Positions 50,458-59,950 of a DNA stretch of 64,000 bases are shown piece by piece. Each line of letters opens with the position of its first letter. Position 1 is the first letter of the stretch. Source of the stretch: Gemmatimonadota bacterium (lineage in GTDB: Bacteria; Gemmatimonadota; Gemmatimonadetes; Longimicrobiales; Gaopeijiaceae); contig JAJDXG010000041.1 of assembly GCA_022823365.1 (NCBI GenBank), positions 1 to 64,000 on the forward strand. The letters are read 5' to 3'. The position numbers were made by a program, and so were the translations under genes. The notes beneath the pieces were generated by a model. That model saw only the letters and a program-made list of their open reading frames with translations. It searched no databases and was not told the origin of the DNA.

Positions 50458-51037
50458 CCCCCGGAATCTCTGCGCCGGCCTGCTCCTCGCGCGCGGCGAG
50501 GAGTTCGCTCGCGGGAAACACGGTTGTGGCGGCGTACCCTTCGCGCGCGATGCGCTCGCCGGCTCCTTCCTCACGGTCGACGAGTGCGAGGACGGCGAGA
50601 ACCCGGGCGCCGTGGTCCTCGACCGCCCGGATGGCCTTGAGGGTGCTCCGGCCGGTCGTCATGGCGTCCTCGATGACCACCACGCTCGCATCCGCCGGGA
50701 GCCCGCCCTCGACCCTGCGCCGGGTGCCGTACTCCTTCGCGTCCTTGCGGACGGAAAACGCGTCGATGGGCCGGCCGTCCTCCCAGCTCTGGCGCGCGAT
50801 GGCGTACGCGATCGGATCGGCGCCCATCGTAAGGCCGCCGACGTGTGTGGGATCCAGACCGGCGCGCCGGAGGTAACTCAGGCATACCCGGCCGACGAGC
50901 GCCTGTCCCTCGGCGGTCATCGTCGTCGCTCGCGCGTCTACGTAGTACGTCGAGCGGGCGCCGCTGGCGAGCGTGAAGCGGCCAACCCGGAGGGACCGCT
51001 CGATCAACAGGGCAAGCAGGCGGTCGCGGGTGTCCAT
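50447..51037 (-). CDS. pyrE: Orotate phosphoribosyltransferase
   Basis: A 196-residue type-I phosphoribosyltransferase. The PRPP-binding motif VVVIEDAMTTGRS is at 119-131, and orotate-type features precede it: FTLASGARSTYYVDAR near 21-36 and SVRKDAKEYGTRR around 95-107. It joins orotate and PRPP to make OMP in pyrimidine synthesis, in the cytoplasm. ATG 51037 fits the family's start. It stands alone, converging on dnaN and diverging from the lipoprotein gene at 51.2 kb; other pyr genes are not in the window. Confidence 0.93.
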   Translation of the reverse strand: MDTRDRLLALLIERSLRVGRFTLASGARSTYYVDARATTMTAEGQALVGRVCLSYLRRAGLDPTHVGGLTMGADPIAYAIARQSWEDGRPIDAFSVRKDAKEYGTRRRVEGGLPADASVVVIEDAMTTGRSTLKAIRAVEDHGARVLAVLALVDREEGAGERIAREGYAATTVFPASELLAAREEQAGAEIPGAPG

Positions 51038-51185
51038 GTGACTCCTTTGCGCGAAGGCCCGGGGAACGATTGTGTGCGTCCGCCCGCAGCGGCGGGGCGG
51101 CAGGACGGCCGGCCGGAAGCGCCGTATATTGGTGCTGCCGGTTCGGCGTCGTCAAACCAGCGAAGGGGCTGACGAAGGTACCGAC

Positions 51186-52187
51186 GTGACGAGCAAGTTC
51201 GGGGTTCCGTGGATCCGGGTGGCCATGTTGGCGGCCGTCGCGTCCGCGTGCGAGGAAAACGGCGTGGAGCCACCCATGCTGCGCTTTGGGCAGTCCGGTC
51301 AGCTGGTCGTGGAGGTCGTGACCCCGAGACAGTCTCCTCCGTCACCCGGCCAGGGAGAGCTGCGTCAGACCCTCACCTGGCGGTCGACCGGCGCCTGGCA
51401 GTTGTTCGAGTCGATCGCCTATCGAGGTGTGGTGGGAAGCGAGACCACCACGCGGAGCCCCGGGCTTGCGGCCGCGTTCACCGCATCCTACGCCACCCTG
51501 GTCACTCAGATCCATGGGGCGGCCGGCCTCGATCTCTTCATCGACGACCTCGATCCGAATCTGAACCCGCAATGTGACGGCGAGGCCCGCGTTACTCTCC
51601 GAATCCAGGATGAGATCAGGAGCGAAGAGAAGAGCTGGATCCGCTGTGCCAAGGGCCCCCTCGGATCGCTGAACCCCGCCGGGTCCGGGCCCGACATACA
51701 CGCCAGTCGGGTGATCCAGGTGTCCAGGCTCGTGCACGACCGCACCCTTGGAGATTCCACCACCAGCGTCTACCACCTGAGCGTACCGTTCGCGACCCTC
51801 GACCAGGGCGCGCAGCCCGGTGAACAGGACCTCGCATCCCGGGTGTTCTTCGGAGGGCCCCAGGCGGGCGACGCACCGGCCGGATGGGGGGACTTCTGGG
51901 GGCGGCACGGCGGTAGCGCTTCCCTTCCCGACATCGACTGGGAGGCGGATATGGTAGTGGTCGCGTCAGACGGCGCCCGACAGGAGGCGGGGAGCATTCT
52001 GGAGATCAGGGAAATCCAGGCCATACGCGACGGTGCGATCATAAGGCTCGTGGAACTCGCCCCGGGCGATTTCTGTTCGCCCGCGGCGGTGGTGGAGACC
52101 CCCTTCCATCTGGTCATCGCGCCACGGACGGGATCGGCGATTCAATTCAGCGAAGTTGCCCTGGAGCGGGTGCCCTGTGGTTTGTGA
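51186..52187 (+). CDS. Lipoprotein with PrcB-like C-terminal domain
   Basis: A 333-residue exported protein. GTG 51186 has GAAGG seven bases upstream and gives a short signal with lipobox (ASAC, Cys22). Residues ~30-210 contain an unassigned beta-rich region with Cys pairs near NPQCDG and WIRCAKG. The last ~100 residues (DWEADMVVVASDGARQEAG to ETPFHLVIAPRTG) resemble PrcB C-terminal domains, which in Treponema belong to a protease complex; that likeness is by eye only. Two Cys near the end (FCSP, PCGL) may pair. It lies 76 bp before the histidine-kinase gene on the same strand. Confidence 0.65.
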   Translation: MTSKFGVPWIRVAMLAAVASACEENGVEPPMLRFGQSGQLVVEVVTPRQSPPSPGQGELRQTLTWRSTGAWQLFESIAYRGVVGSETTTRSPGLAAAFTASYATLVTQIHGAAGLDLFIDDLDPNLNPQCDGEARVTLRIQDEIRSEEKSWIRCAKGPLGSLNPAGSGPDIHASRVIQVSRLVHDRTLGDSTTSVYHLSVPFATLDQGAQPGEQDLASRVFFGGPQAGDAPAGWGDFWGRHGGSASLPDIDWEADMVVVASDGARQEAGSILEIREIQAIRDGAIIRLVELAPGDFCSPAAVVETPFHLVIAPRTGSAIQFSEVALERVPCGL

Positions 52188-52263
52188 TCCAGGGCCGCGG
52201 GCCGGGCGAAATCTGGGAGCGTGCTCCTGAGCAGGAGCCAAAGCGGAAACGGAGATCGCGAGA

Positions 52264-53778
52264 GTGCCTCTTCGACGCCTGTACGTGCTGGTCCTGGTCG
52301 CCTTCGCGGTCATCTTCACGGCGGCGAGCAGCTGGATGGCGTTCTCGGTCACCGATCGGGCGCTCGAGGACGAGCTGGACGACAAGCTCCAGGTCACTGC
52401 GGGCGTGGCGGCGGAGACCGGGCTGGACGCGGAAAACCTGCTCCTGCTCCGCCCGGGCGACGAAGGAAATCTGTTCTGGACGGAGGCCCACGAGCGCCTG
52501 CGCAGCCTGGTCGACCGTGGATACGTGGACGCGGCCTGGATCATCCGCCGCCAAAGTCCGGCCTCTCCCGGGGAAGGCTCGGTGCCTGGGGGAGAGGGAA
52601 CCGTCGATCGGCTGCCCTCCTATACGGCCATCGTTTCGACCGAGTCGGCGGCCTCCCTTCCGATCATCGGGACCGACGTCTTCATCTTCTCCGGCTACGA
52701 CCTGAGCGGACTCTGGGAGAACGGATCGGCGACCTCGACGTTCTTCGAGGGAACGGACGGCCGCTCGTACAAGTACGGCTTCGCGCGGCTGGAGGAATCC
52801 GACGAGGAATCCGACCTCGCCCTGGCCGTGCTCATGCGGGCGGATTACCTCGATCCGCTGGCCAGGCTGCGGAGGTCGGTCCTCCTCGCTTCTGCGATCA
52901 CGGTTGTGCTCTCGGCTCTCGTCGCCATCGGCCTGGCCGCCCGCATCGCCAAGCCTCTGGAGCGGCTCAGCAGGGTGGCGCTTCGCATCCAGCGGGGCCG
53001 CATCACGCGGTCGGTCGAAGTGGAGGCGGGTGTCGAAATCGGCCGTCTCTCGCGGGCGATGGAGCGCATGCGGCTCGGAATCATCCAGCGGGACGAGCAG
53101 CTCCGGCTCATGCTCGCGCAGGTGGCTCACGAGATCCGGAATCCTCTGGGCGGGCTGAAACTCTTCTCGGCCATTGCGGCAGACAGCGCCGATCCGCAGG
53201 AACGGGCCCAGCTCTTCCGCAAGATCCAGGCGGAAGTGGATGCCCTCAACGGCATCATCACCGACTTTCTGGTGTACGCCCGTCCCCGGGCGCCGCAGCC
53301 GACGCTGCACGACGTCCGGGCTCCGCTCAGGGAGGCGGCCGAGCTGGTTGCGACGGAACTCGAGTCGCGGGGAGGCAGCCTCGAGGTCGATCTGCCGCAC
53401 GCGCAGCTGGAGGTGGTGGCGGATTCGGGGCAGGTCAAGCGCATGGTGCTGAACCTGTTGCGCAACGCCGCCGAAGCCGGTGACCGGGTCTGGCTCAAGG
53501 GTACGTTCAGCAACGGCGAGGTGATCGTGTCCGTGCGCGACAACGGGCCGGGCGTGCCGGAATCGTTGCGGGGACGAATCTTCCAGCCCTTCGTCACCAG
53601 CAAGGAACGGGGCGCGGGCCTGGGGCTCGCGATCGTGGCGGGCGTGGCACGGGCCCACGATGGCAGGGTCGAACTGGTCTCCGGTGACGGCGCTGCTGGG
53701 AATGGCGCGGAGTTCCGTCTATATTTGCCCGGCTCGGAGGTGTTCCCGGTCGCGCGAAGCGATGCGAATGGCCGCTAG
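52264..53778 (+). CDS. NtrB/AtoS-type sensor histidine kinase
   Basis: A 504-residue membrane kinase. GTG 52264 lies nine bases after GGAG. Membrane segment 1 (~8-28), an extracytoplasmic sensing region (~30-195, no PAS signature), membrane segment 2 (~198-222), a HAMP linker (IAKPLERLSRVALRI), then HisKA with the H-box VAHEIRNPLGG (His289) and the ATPase domain (N box LLRNAAEAG, G1 VRDNGPGVP, G2 GAGLGLAIV). The phosphoacceptor context is that of kinases pairing with sigma-54 regulators, and such a regulator is the next gene, 147 bp downstream. The signal is unknown. Confidence 0.92.
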   Translation: MPLRRLYVLVLVAFAVIFTAASSWMAFSVTDRALEDELDDKLQVTAGVAAETGLDAENLLLLRPGDEGNLFWTEAHERLRSLVDRGYVDAAWIIRRQSPASPGEGSVPGGEGTVDRLPSYTAIVSTESAASLPIIGTDVFIFSGYDLSGLWENGSATSTFFEGTDGRSYKYGFARLEESDEESDLALAVLMRADYLDPLARLRRSVLLASAITVVLSALVAIGLAARIAKPLERLSRVALRIQRGRITRSVEVEAGVEIGRLSRAMERMRLGIIQRDEQLRLMLAQVAHEIRNPLGGLKLFSAIAADSADPQERAQLFRKIQAEVDALNGIITDFLVYARPRAPQPTLHDVRAPLREAAELVATELESRGGSLEVDLPHAQLEVVADSGQVKRMVLNLLRNAAEAGDRVWLKGTFSNGEVIVSVRDNGPGVPESLRGRIFQPFVTSKERGAGLGLAIVAGVARAHDGRVELVSGDGAAGNGAEFRLYLPGSEVFPVARSDANGR

Positions 53779-53925
53779 CGCCGGCGTCTGTCAAGGGCCT
53801 GCCGCCCGGTCTCCCAGGGATCGCGCGGCGGGCGCGCCCCGGGCTACAGGCCATGCGTGCCTCCGGGCTCCGGCCCTTGTTCGCCTCCCTTTCACCGCCC
53901 CCAGCGGGCTCGTCCATCCGGTGCC

Positions 53926-55314
53926 ATGGCCCGAGTGCTGATAATCGACGATCACGATGCCATCCGTGAAGGCCTCGAGCTGTTGCTGCGCAAGCACGGC
54001 CACCGCACCTTTTCGGCCGAGAACGGCAGGCAGGGCCTGGATCTGCTCAGCGAGCATGGCGCCGAGCTGGTCGTCACCGACCTCAGAATGGCGGGCATGG
54101 ACGGCATCGAGGTGCTCCGCCAGGTGCGGGCGCAGGCCCCGGAGACCGACGTGTTGATGATCACGGCGTTCGGCACCGTCGACAGGGCCGTGGAGGCGAT
54201 GAAGCTGGGGGCGGTCGACTTCATCACGAAGCCATTTTCTCCGGAGGAGTTCGCGGTCAAGGTGGGCCGCCTGCTGCGCGAGCGGGAAGAGCGCGACGAA
54301 CTGCGGCGGGAGAACGTGGCGCTGCGGATCGAGAACACTTCGCTCAAGGAGCAGACCGAGGCCCGCTACGGGCAGATCATCGGCGAAGCGCCCGCGATGA
54401 AGCGGGTGTACGACTGGATCAGCCGGGTGGCTCCCAGCGAGTCGACGGTCATGATCTACGGAGAGTCCGGCACGGGCAAGGAGCTCGTAGCCCGCGCCAT
54501 TCACGCCAGCTCAACGCGCAGGGACGGCCCCTTTGTGCGCGTCAACTGCGGAGCCCTCGCCGAGAGCCTGCTCGACTCCGAGCTGTTCGGGCACGAGAAG
54601 GGTGCCTTTACGGGTGCGGACCGGAGGCGGCGGGGGCGCTTCGAGCTCGCCCACGGCGGGACCATCTTTCTCGACGAGATCTCAACCATCTCCACCATGA
54701 CGCAGGTCAGGCTCCTGCGGGTGATCCAGGAACGCGAACTCGAGCGCGTGGGGGGAGAGAAGACGATTCCCGTGGATGTGCGCATCATCGCGGCAACCAA
54801 CACTCCCGCGGACGAACTCCTGGCCAGCGAGGACTTTCGCAAGGACCTCTTCTACCGCCTGCATGTGGTCCCGATCGTGCTGCCGCCCCTGAGGAGCCGC
54901 GTCGAGGACATCCCTCTCCTGGTGGACCACTTCATCGCAAAGTTGCGCAAGCGCACCAACTCGCGGGTCGGCGGCGTCGAGGCGGAGACCATGGACAAGC
55001 TGACCGGCTACGCATGGCCGGGAAACGTTCGCGAGCTCGAGAACGTGATCGAGCGGGCGCTCCTGCTTGCAGACGGTCCCACAATCGACGCCGGGGATCT
55101 GCCAGCGATGAACGCCGGGGACCTCGTGCCCCGGACGGATGACCTGCCCGAGGGCGGAAAGAACCTGAACGAGGTGCTCGAGGGTATTGAGGAGAGGCTC
55201 CTGAGGCAGGCTCTCGAGGCTGCGGGAGGCGTCAAGGCGGAGGCGGCCAGACAGCTGGGACTCAAGTCGAGCGCCTTCTACTACAAGCTCGAGAAATACG
55301 GTATCGAAGCGTAA
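53926..55314 (+). CDS. Sigma-54-dependent response regulator (NtrC/AtoC type)
   Basis: A 462-residue regulator. The receiver domain carries the acidic pocket DD (8-9), phospho-Asp52 (VVTDLRMAG) and KPF at ~106. The AAA+ core has Walker A GESGTGKE at 179-186, the sigma-54-contacting GAFTGA at 226-231 and an intact Walker B (GGTIFLDEIS). The Fis-type helix-turn-helix closes the protein (KAEAARQLGLKSSAFYYKL). GAFTGA intact means it can activate sigma-54 promoters. ATG 53926 starts the receiver (MARVLIIDDHD). Paired with the upstream kinase; the two envelope genes downstream (13 bp gap) are likely targets or co-transcribed partners. Confidence 0.93.
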   Translation: MARVLIIDDHDAIREGLELLLRKHGHRTFSAENGRQGLDLLSEHGAELVVTDLRMAGMDGIEVLRQVRAQAPETDVLMITAFGTVDRAVEAMKLGAVDFITKPFSPEEFAVKVGRLLREREERDELRRENVALRIENTSLKEQTEARYGQIIGEAPAMKRVYDWISRVAPSESTVMIYGESGTGKELVARAIHASSTRRDGPFVRVNCGALAESLLDSELFGHEKGAFTGADRRRRGRFELAHGGTIFLDEISTISTMTQVRLLRVIQERELERVGGEKTIPVDVRIIAATNTPADELLASEDFRKDLFYRLHVVPIVLPPLRSRVEDIPLLVDHFIAKLRKRTNSRVGGVEAETMDKLTGYAWPGNVRELENVIERALLLADGPTIDAGDLPAMNAGDLVPRTDDLPEGGKNLNEVLEGIEERLLRQALEAAGGVKAEAARQLGLKSSAFYYKLEKYGIEA

Positions 55315-55327
55315 CCAGAGGCGGGTC

Positions 55328-56221
55328 ATGGCCCCATCGGCCGCACAGGGCAACGGACGGAAGCCGGCGGGCCTGCTCCGCCTGGTGGCCCTGGCCGCGG
55401 GTCTGTGCGCAGTCCTTCCCTCCGCCGCGACATCACAGGATGTGGAGCAATCCGAGTATCGCGCGGCCGAGAGTGCCTACAACGCCGCCCTCAGCGCCCG
55501 CGATCTCGAGCGCGACCTGCTCGATGACGCTCTCGACGAAGTGACCGAGGCCCGGCAGTCCGGCGATCAGGCCCGGTACGAGCGTGCCCTGGCAATCTAT
55601 CAGGATCAGGCGCGGGAGCTGGAGCAGAGCGACAGGGAGCTGGTCGACGCCGCGGGCCGGCTGGACCAGGTTCGGCGGTCCTACCTGTTGAGCGTGCTCG
55701 ACGAGCTGGACGAGTTGTACGAGGAACTACCCCAGGCCCCGGATGCGCGCGGCCGAGACCTCATCGGTCGCCGCATCAACATCCTGCTTGCCGACGCCAA
55801 CCAGCTTGAACGTCCCATCGAGATCGACGACGATCCGTTCCCGGCAATCAACATCGAGCCCGGAGACACCCCGGACGAAATCCGGGCCAAGGCGGACCTG
55901 CTGGAGCGGTATGCGGCGGGTTACGACCTGCTGGTGCTCGACATCGACGCCCAGATCGAATTGGTCGAGCAGCGGCAGCGTCATGCGCGCATGGTGCGGG
56001 ATTTCGGAGCGGATCTCTCACGCTTCGGCGACCTGCGTGTGCCGATGGGGCGTCCGGACGCGACATCCGACAATGCGGAGGACCTGATCGGCGGCGAGGA
56101 GTTGTCGCAGCGCCTCGAGGAACTGCAACAGTCCAGGGAGTTCGTGATCGAGAGACGCGACGTCGCCAGGGCGCGGGCGGAAGAGTTTCGCCAGCGCATC
56201 GGGGGCGAGCACACCGCATGA
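55328..56221 (+). CDS. Secreted coiled-coil protein of unknown function
   Basis: A 297-residue protein I do not recognise. A signal peptide ends ATSQD near residue 37. Nearly all the rest is predicted helical and highly charged, with long heptad-like stretches (residues ~45-140 and ~190-290), e.g. YRAAESAYNAALSARDLERD and LEELQQSREFVIERRD. A short Pro/Asp-rich break (DDDPFPAINIEPGDTPDE) lies in the middle. No cysteines after the signal. It follows the response-regulator gene by 13 bp and overlaps the next gene by four bases (ATGA), so the pair forms one envelope unit. Perhaps a periplasmic linker; inference only. Confidence 0.75.
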   Translation: MAPSAAQGNGRKPAGLLRLVALAAGLCAVLPSAATSQDVEQSEYRAAESAYNAALSARDLERDLLDDALDEVTEARQSGDQARYERALAIYQDQARELEQSDRELVDAAGRLDQVRRSYLLSVLDELDELYEELPQAPDARGRDLIGRRINILLADANQLERPIEIDDDPFPAINIEPGDTPDEIRAKADLLERYAAGYDLLVLDIDAQIELVEQRQRHARMVRDFGADLSRFGDLRVPMGRPDATSDNAEDLIGGEELSQRLEELQQSREFVIERRDVARARAEEFRQRIGGEHTA

Positions 56222-57372
56222 GCCGTTCCACCCGGGTCGCGACGCTCGTCGTCCTCATGGGTACCGGATGGGGTACGACGCTCTCCGCCCAGGCCCGCGT
56301 GACGGACCTGGTCTTTACCGGCGGGACGCATGTGGAACGGTATGGCGGCGGAATTCCTTCCGTGACGCTTGCCGTGGTCGACAGCGTGGATCGGGCCTGG
56401 GCGACGAGCGCCGAACTGGGGGTCCGAGCCGTTCTGAGCTCGAACGCCAACGGGTTCGACGGCCTCACCGTCACGGTGGATGGCGGCGTCCGGCAGTTCG
56501 ACGCGTACGGCTTCAAGCTGCGCGACTATGCCCCCCGGGTTTCGAGCGGGGTCCTCGACGCCGTGTTCCGCACAACGACGAACCGCGGCGTCCTTCAATT
56601 CAGCGGGCGGGCAGGAGGCCGCGATGTGGCTGACCGGACGCCCACGCCGCTGTTCCTCGAGCCGGGTTACACGAACTACGAAGGCTCGGCCCTCTTCCAG
56701 ACGCGGGAAATAGGCGGGACCTACTGGGATGTGAGCGTCGAGGGCGGCCGGGCCGACTACAATGCCCAGGAAATCGTGCCGCAACTCGATCTGCTCGACC
56801 GCAACAAGATCGGGTTCGAACTGGGTGCCGCGCAGGCACGGATGTGGAACGCGGCGAGGATGACGATGCGTTTCTACGGATCGTTCACCGAATTCCGGTA
56901 TCCGAGACAGGGCACTCGCTATGAACCCGATCCCTTCCGCCGGGACCAGGCCTACCAGCTGGGCGCGCTGTGGCGGTATGACGGGATCGAGTCTTCGGAT
57001 GGGTTCGAGTTGCCGGGGGTCACCGCGGAGGTGGGCATACAGGGCACGATCAACAAGTCGAACGCGAGCCGGACCGAATACAACGCCGTCTCGGTGAACA
57101 CCGCGGTGACGATCCCCATGCCTGCGGACATGAGGTTCCATTTCACGGCGGTGCTTACCGCGAAGGACTACCTCACCGAAACGGAGTTCATCCGCCTGAT
57201 TCCGGGCGAAGAGGCGGACAATGCGTCGCGGGTGTACGTAGGCGTCAGCCGGCAACTCACCGACGCCGTCGACGGCCGCTTCCGAATCGGCTGGACACGC
57301 GCGGAGACCGAGATCGGCGACGCCTATTTCGAGCGCTACAGCGGATCGCTGCTCTTCAGCTACCGGCCCTGA
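56218..57372 (+). CDS. Probable outer-membrane beta-barrel protein
   Basis: A 384-residue secreted protein with a signal peptide ending LSAQA near residue 26. The rest is rich in alternating aromatic/polar strands (YTNYEGSALFQT, AYQLGALWRYDGI, SLLFSYRP), has no cysteine in the mature part, and ends with a strand containing aromatic residues, the usual signal for the barrel-assembly machine, though the last residue is Pro rather than Phe/Tyr. No TonB plug is present. Function unknown; it overlaps the coiled-coil gene by four bases. tRNA-Asn follows on the opposite strand 36 bp later. Confidence 0.7.
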   Translation: MSRSTRVATLVVLMGTGWGTTLSAQARVTDLVFTGGTHVERYGGGIPSVTLAVVDSVDRAWATSAELGVRAVLSSNANGFDGLTVTVDGGVRQFDAYGFKLRDYAPRVSSGVLDAVFRTTTNRGVLQFSGRAGGRDVADRTPTPLFLEPGYTNYEGSALFQTREIGGTYWDVSVEGGRADYNAQEIVPQLDLLDRNKIGFELGAAQARMWNAARMTMRFYGSFTEFRYPRQGTRYEPDPFRRDQAYQLGALWRYDGIESSDGFELPGVTAEVGIQGTINKSNASRTEYNAVSVNTAVTIPMPADMRFHFTAVLTAKDYLTETEFIRLIPGEEADNASRVYVGVSRQLTDAVDGRFRIGWTRAETEIGDAYFERYSGSLLFSYRP

Positions 57373-57408
57373 AGGACGCGCAGGCCCGGGTCGCTCTGGA
57401 GACTCCAA

Positions 57409-57481
<73 letters not shown>

Positions 57482-57504
57482 AAGACCACCTACAGTAGAA
57501 AAAA

Positions 57505-57533
57505 ACCGTACCCGAAGCCCGGCAACGTGTCAA
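57505..57533 (-). promoter_or_regulatory. Promoter of tRNA-Asn
   Basis: On the minus strand TTGACA (57533-57528), 17 bp, TACGGT (57510-57505), 24 bp upstream of the tRNA. The -35 box overlaps the stop codon of the gene at 57530-58078. Confidence 0.75.
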
Positions 57534-58078
57534 GTTGCGCGCTCGGCGGCCTCGAAGACGCCGCGCAGTGCCGGACCGATGTCGTGCGCCAGGTCCCACA
57601 TCTCCTGAAATCGCGCCCGCACCCCGTCGGCCTGCCCGCCCCTGTACACCACGGCGAGTGCCGGACCGCGCGAGGGATAGGGAATCTGGAACCAGTGTAC
57701 GCCCAGCAACAGATCGCAGCGGCCCTGCCCGTCGACGAAGACGGAAAAATTGGGCGCCCAGTCGAGGAGGGGCGCGCAGCGAACCCGGAGGCGTTCTTCG
57801 GCGAGCAGGCGCATGACGACGCGCAGGTTCTGGCTGCGCTCGGGATCGGCCAGCATCGCCTCGGCTTCGAACTTGAGCGTCGCCGCATTGATCTCGGTGA
57901 TGAGCACGCGCAACTCTTGCACGGAGGCCAGCTCTTCGTAGGCGAGATCGATGCCGGAGAGCCGGATCCGATCTACCGCTGCGTCGATGTGCCGGGCCTC
58001 GCGCGCGAGGTCGCTGTAGACCGACCGGAAGCTCCCGCGGGACCGGTCGTGGATCAGTTGGCTGTGCGTCGGCGGCAT
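57530..58078 (-). CDS. Hypothetical cytoplasmic protein
   Basis: A 182-residue protein I do not recognise. ATG 58078 is the likely start; the frame is open further upstream but reads as shadow there. The N-terminal half is helical and charged (DLAREARHIDAAVDRIRL, VLITEINAATLKFEAEAM), the C-terminal half beta-rich (WAPNFSVFVDGQGRCDLLLG, VHWFQIPYPSRGPALAVVY, abbreviated), with two Cys (101, 121). No signal peptide or membrane segment. A weak ribosome site. Its TGA overlaps the tRNA-Asn promoter. It diverges from the phosphatase gene across 195 bp that show no other feature. Confidence 0.65.
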   Translation of the reverse strand: MPPTHSQLIHDRSRGSFRSVYSDLAREARHIDAAVDRIRLSGIDLAYEELASVQELRVLITEINAATLKFEAEAMLADPERSQNLRVVMRLLAEERLRVRCAPLLDWAPNFSVFVDGQGRCDLLLGVHWFQIPYPSRGPALAVVYRGGQADGVRARFQEMWDLAHDIGPALRGVFEAAERAT

Positions 58079-58273
58079 GGTACAAGCAAGCGGAAGACGT
58101 CGGGCGACGGAATGGCGGGATGGGACGTCGCGGGATCCTCGCCGGCGACGGTTGCCTCCGGGCGCGGAATGGGCGATCTCACTAGCAGTCCGAGGAGGAA
58201 TCCGGGCGTGCCCGGGACGGCCTATTCGGCGGACTGCCAGATCACCACAACACGCTGATGGAGGCCGGTTCCG

Positions 58274-59869
58274 ATGTTGCGTTCCACCCAGCACCCGCTC
58301 GTGGCGCCACTCCTTCTCCTCCTGGCGGCCGGTTGCACCAATCCCGAGCCGCAGGACGGCCCGCGCCTGATGGTGATGCTGGTGGTGGATCAGCTCATCC
58401 CGGAACAGCTCGAGCGCTACGGCGAGCACTACTCCGGCGGGCTTCGCATGCTGCTGGACGAAGGCTTCCGCTTCGACAACGCGGCGCACGACCACGGCGT
58501 GACCGAGACGGCTGCGGGACATGCGACGCTCTCGACGGGCGTCTACCCGAAGACGCACGGGATCGTCGCCAACGACTGGTACGAGTTCGACGCAGCCGGA
58601 GAAGCGAGATTCGTCTACGCGGTCGCGGACAGCCTTTCCTCCATCGTCGGCATCCCCGAACGGTCGGGTCGCTCGCCCCGCAACCTGGTGCGCGGCGGCA
58701 TGGCCGACTGGGCCCTGGACGCCGATTCCGGAGCCCAGGTGGTCTCGGTCTCCAAGAAGGACCGGGCGGCGATCACGATGGCGGGAAGGGCGCCGGGGCA
58801 CGTCTACTGGCTCGATGCCGAACAGGGGCGCTACGTGACCTCGGCGTGGTACCGGCAGTCAACGCCCGCCTGGCTCGATGACTTCAACCGGGATGCCCGC
58901 GCGCGCCTGCTGTCTGATTCGGTCTGGCAGAGCACAATCCCTCCGGGCCTGGAGCGGGTCGTGCCGCGCGGGGATGAGGCCCCCTACGAGGGCGACGGAA
59001 TCCACACGACCTTTCCACATCGATTCGACCAGGAGGGTGACGCATCGTCTCCTGCCGGCTTCAACGAGTGGATCGCGGAGCGGCCCATGGTGGACGCGGC
59101 GACCGTGGCGCTGGCGATGGCCGCGGTGGGCGAACTGGGCATGGGAGAGGACGACATCGTGGACTATCTGGGCGTGTCGCTCTCCCAGGTGGACTACGTG
59201 GGCCACCGCTACGGACCGCTCAGCGTGGAGCAGTTTGACACGCTGCTGCGCCTCGACCGGCTGCTCGGCGAGTTCTTCGCCTTCCTGGACGACGCGGTCG
59301 GTTCAGGTGGATGGGTGCTGGGGTTCAGTTCGGACCATGGAGTGCAGCCGGTGCCCGAATACCTGCAGGAACTGGGGCAACCGGGGGGCCGCGTCGGAGG
59401 CAGGGACTTCCGGGCCGCCGCCCGGCTCGTGCGGGAAGCGCTCCCGGATCTGGCCGGAGCCGTGTCGGGCCCGGAGCAGGAGCGCATCGCGGAGGTGCTG
59501 GAAGAACTGGACTTCGTCGCCGACGCCGTCACCCAGGCGGAACTTGCCGGCCCACCCTCCGCGGATTCGCTGATCCGGCTGCAACAGAACTCCTACTTCG
59601 CCGGGCGCATGCCCGGGCCCCTGCACCGCTACGGCGTCCACCTGGAAATCCGCCTCACCCACGGCACGGTGGAGTACACCGGGGGCGGGACCAACCACGG
59701 ATCGCCGTACTGGCACGACCGACACGTGCCGCTGATCTTCCTGGGGGCAGGCGTTCAGCCGGGCCGTTCGGACCTGCGCGTGCGCACCGTCGACGTGGCG
59801 CCCACCCTCGCCGCGCTGGCGGGCATCCCGGCGCCGGAGGACCTCGCGGGGCGGGATCTTTTTCGCTAG
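58274..59869 (+). CDS. PafA-type alkaline phosphatase lipoprotein
   Basis: A 531-residue exported phosphatase. The signal has a lipobox (LLAAGC, Cys21). The catalytic domain begins with MVMLVVDQL (metal Asp39) and has the motif TETAAGH at 77-83, where the second Thr is the expected nucleophile of the PafA/NPP group. Further metal residues are in SLSQVDYVGHRYGP and GFSSDHGVQPVPEYL, and a C-terminal GTNHGSPYWHD-like segment (GGTNHGSPYWHDRHVP) completes the site. Such enzymes hydrolyse phosphate monoesters outside the cytoplasm and are calcium-tolerant and phosphate-insensitive. Monocistronic; it converges on the large regulator gene. Confidence 0.9.
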   Translation: MLRSTQHPLVAPLLLLLAAGCTNPEPQDGPRLMVMLVVDQLIPEQLERYGEHYSGGLRMLLDEGFRFDNAAHDHGVTETAAGHATLSTGVYPKTHGIVANDWYEFDAAGEARFVYAVADSLSSIVGIPERSGRSPRNLVRGGMADWALDADSGAQVVSVSKKDRAAITMAGRAPGHVYWLDAEQGRYVTSAWYRQSTPAWLDDFNRDARARLLSDSVWQSTIPPGLERVVPRGDEAPYEGDGIHTTFPHRFDQEGDASSPAGFNEWIAERPMVDAATVALAMAAVGELGMGEDDIVDYLGVSLSQVDYVGHRYGPLSVEQFDTLLRLDRLLGEFFAFLDDAVGSGGWVLGFSSDHGVQPVPEYLQELGQPGGRVGGRDFRAAARLVREALPDLAGAVSGPEQERIAEVLEELDFVADAVTQAELAGPPSADSLIRLQQNSYFAGRMPGPLHRYGVHLEIRLTHGTVEYTGGGTNHGSPYWHDRHVPLIFLGAGVQPGRSDLRVRTVDVAPTLAALAGIPAPEDLAGRDLFR

Positions 59870-59950
59870 CACGGGGGCGCGCGACCCGTCGCGACGGCTT
59901 CGCCGGCGCACGCCGGTAACGGGGACGCCGGCTCAACCCGCCATCCCCGG

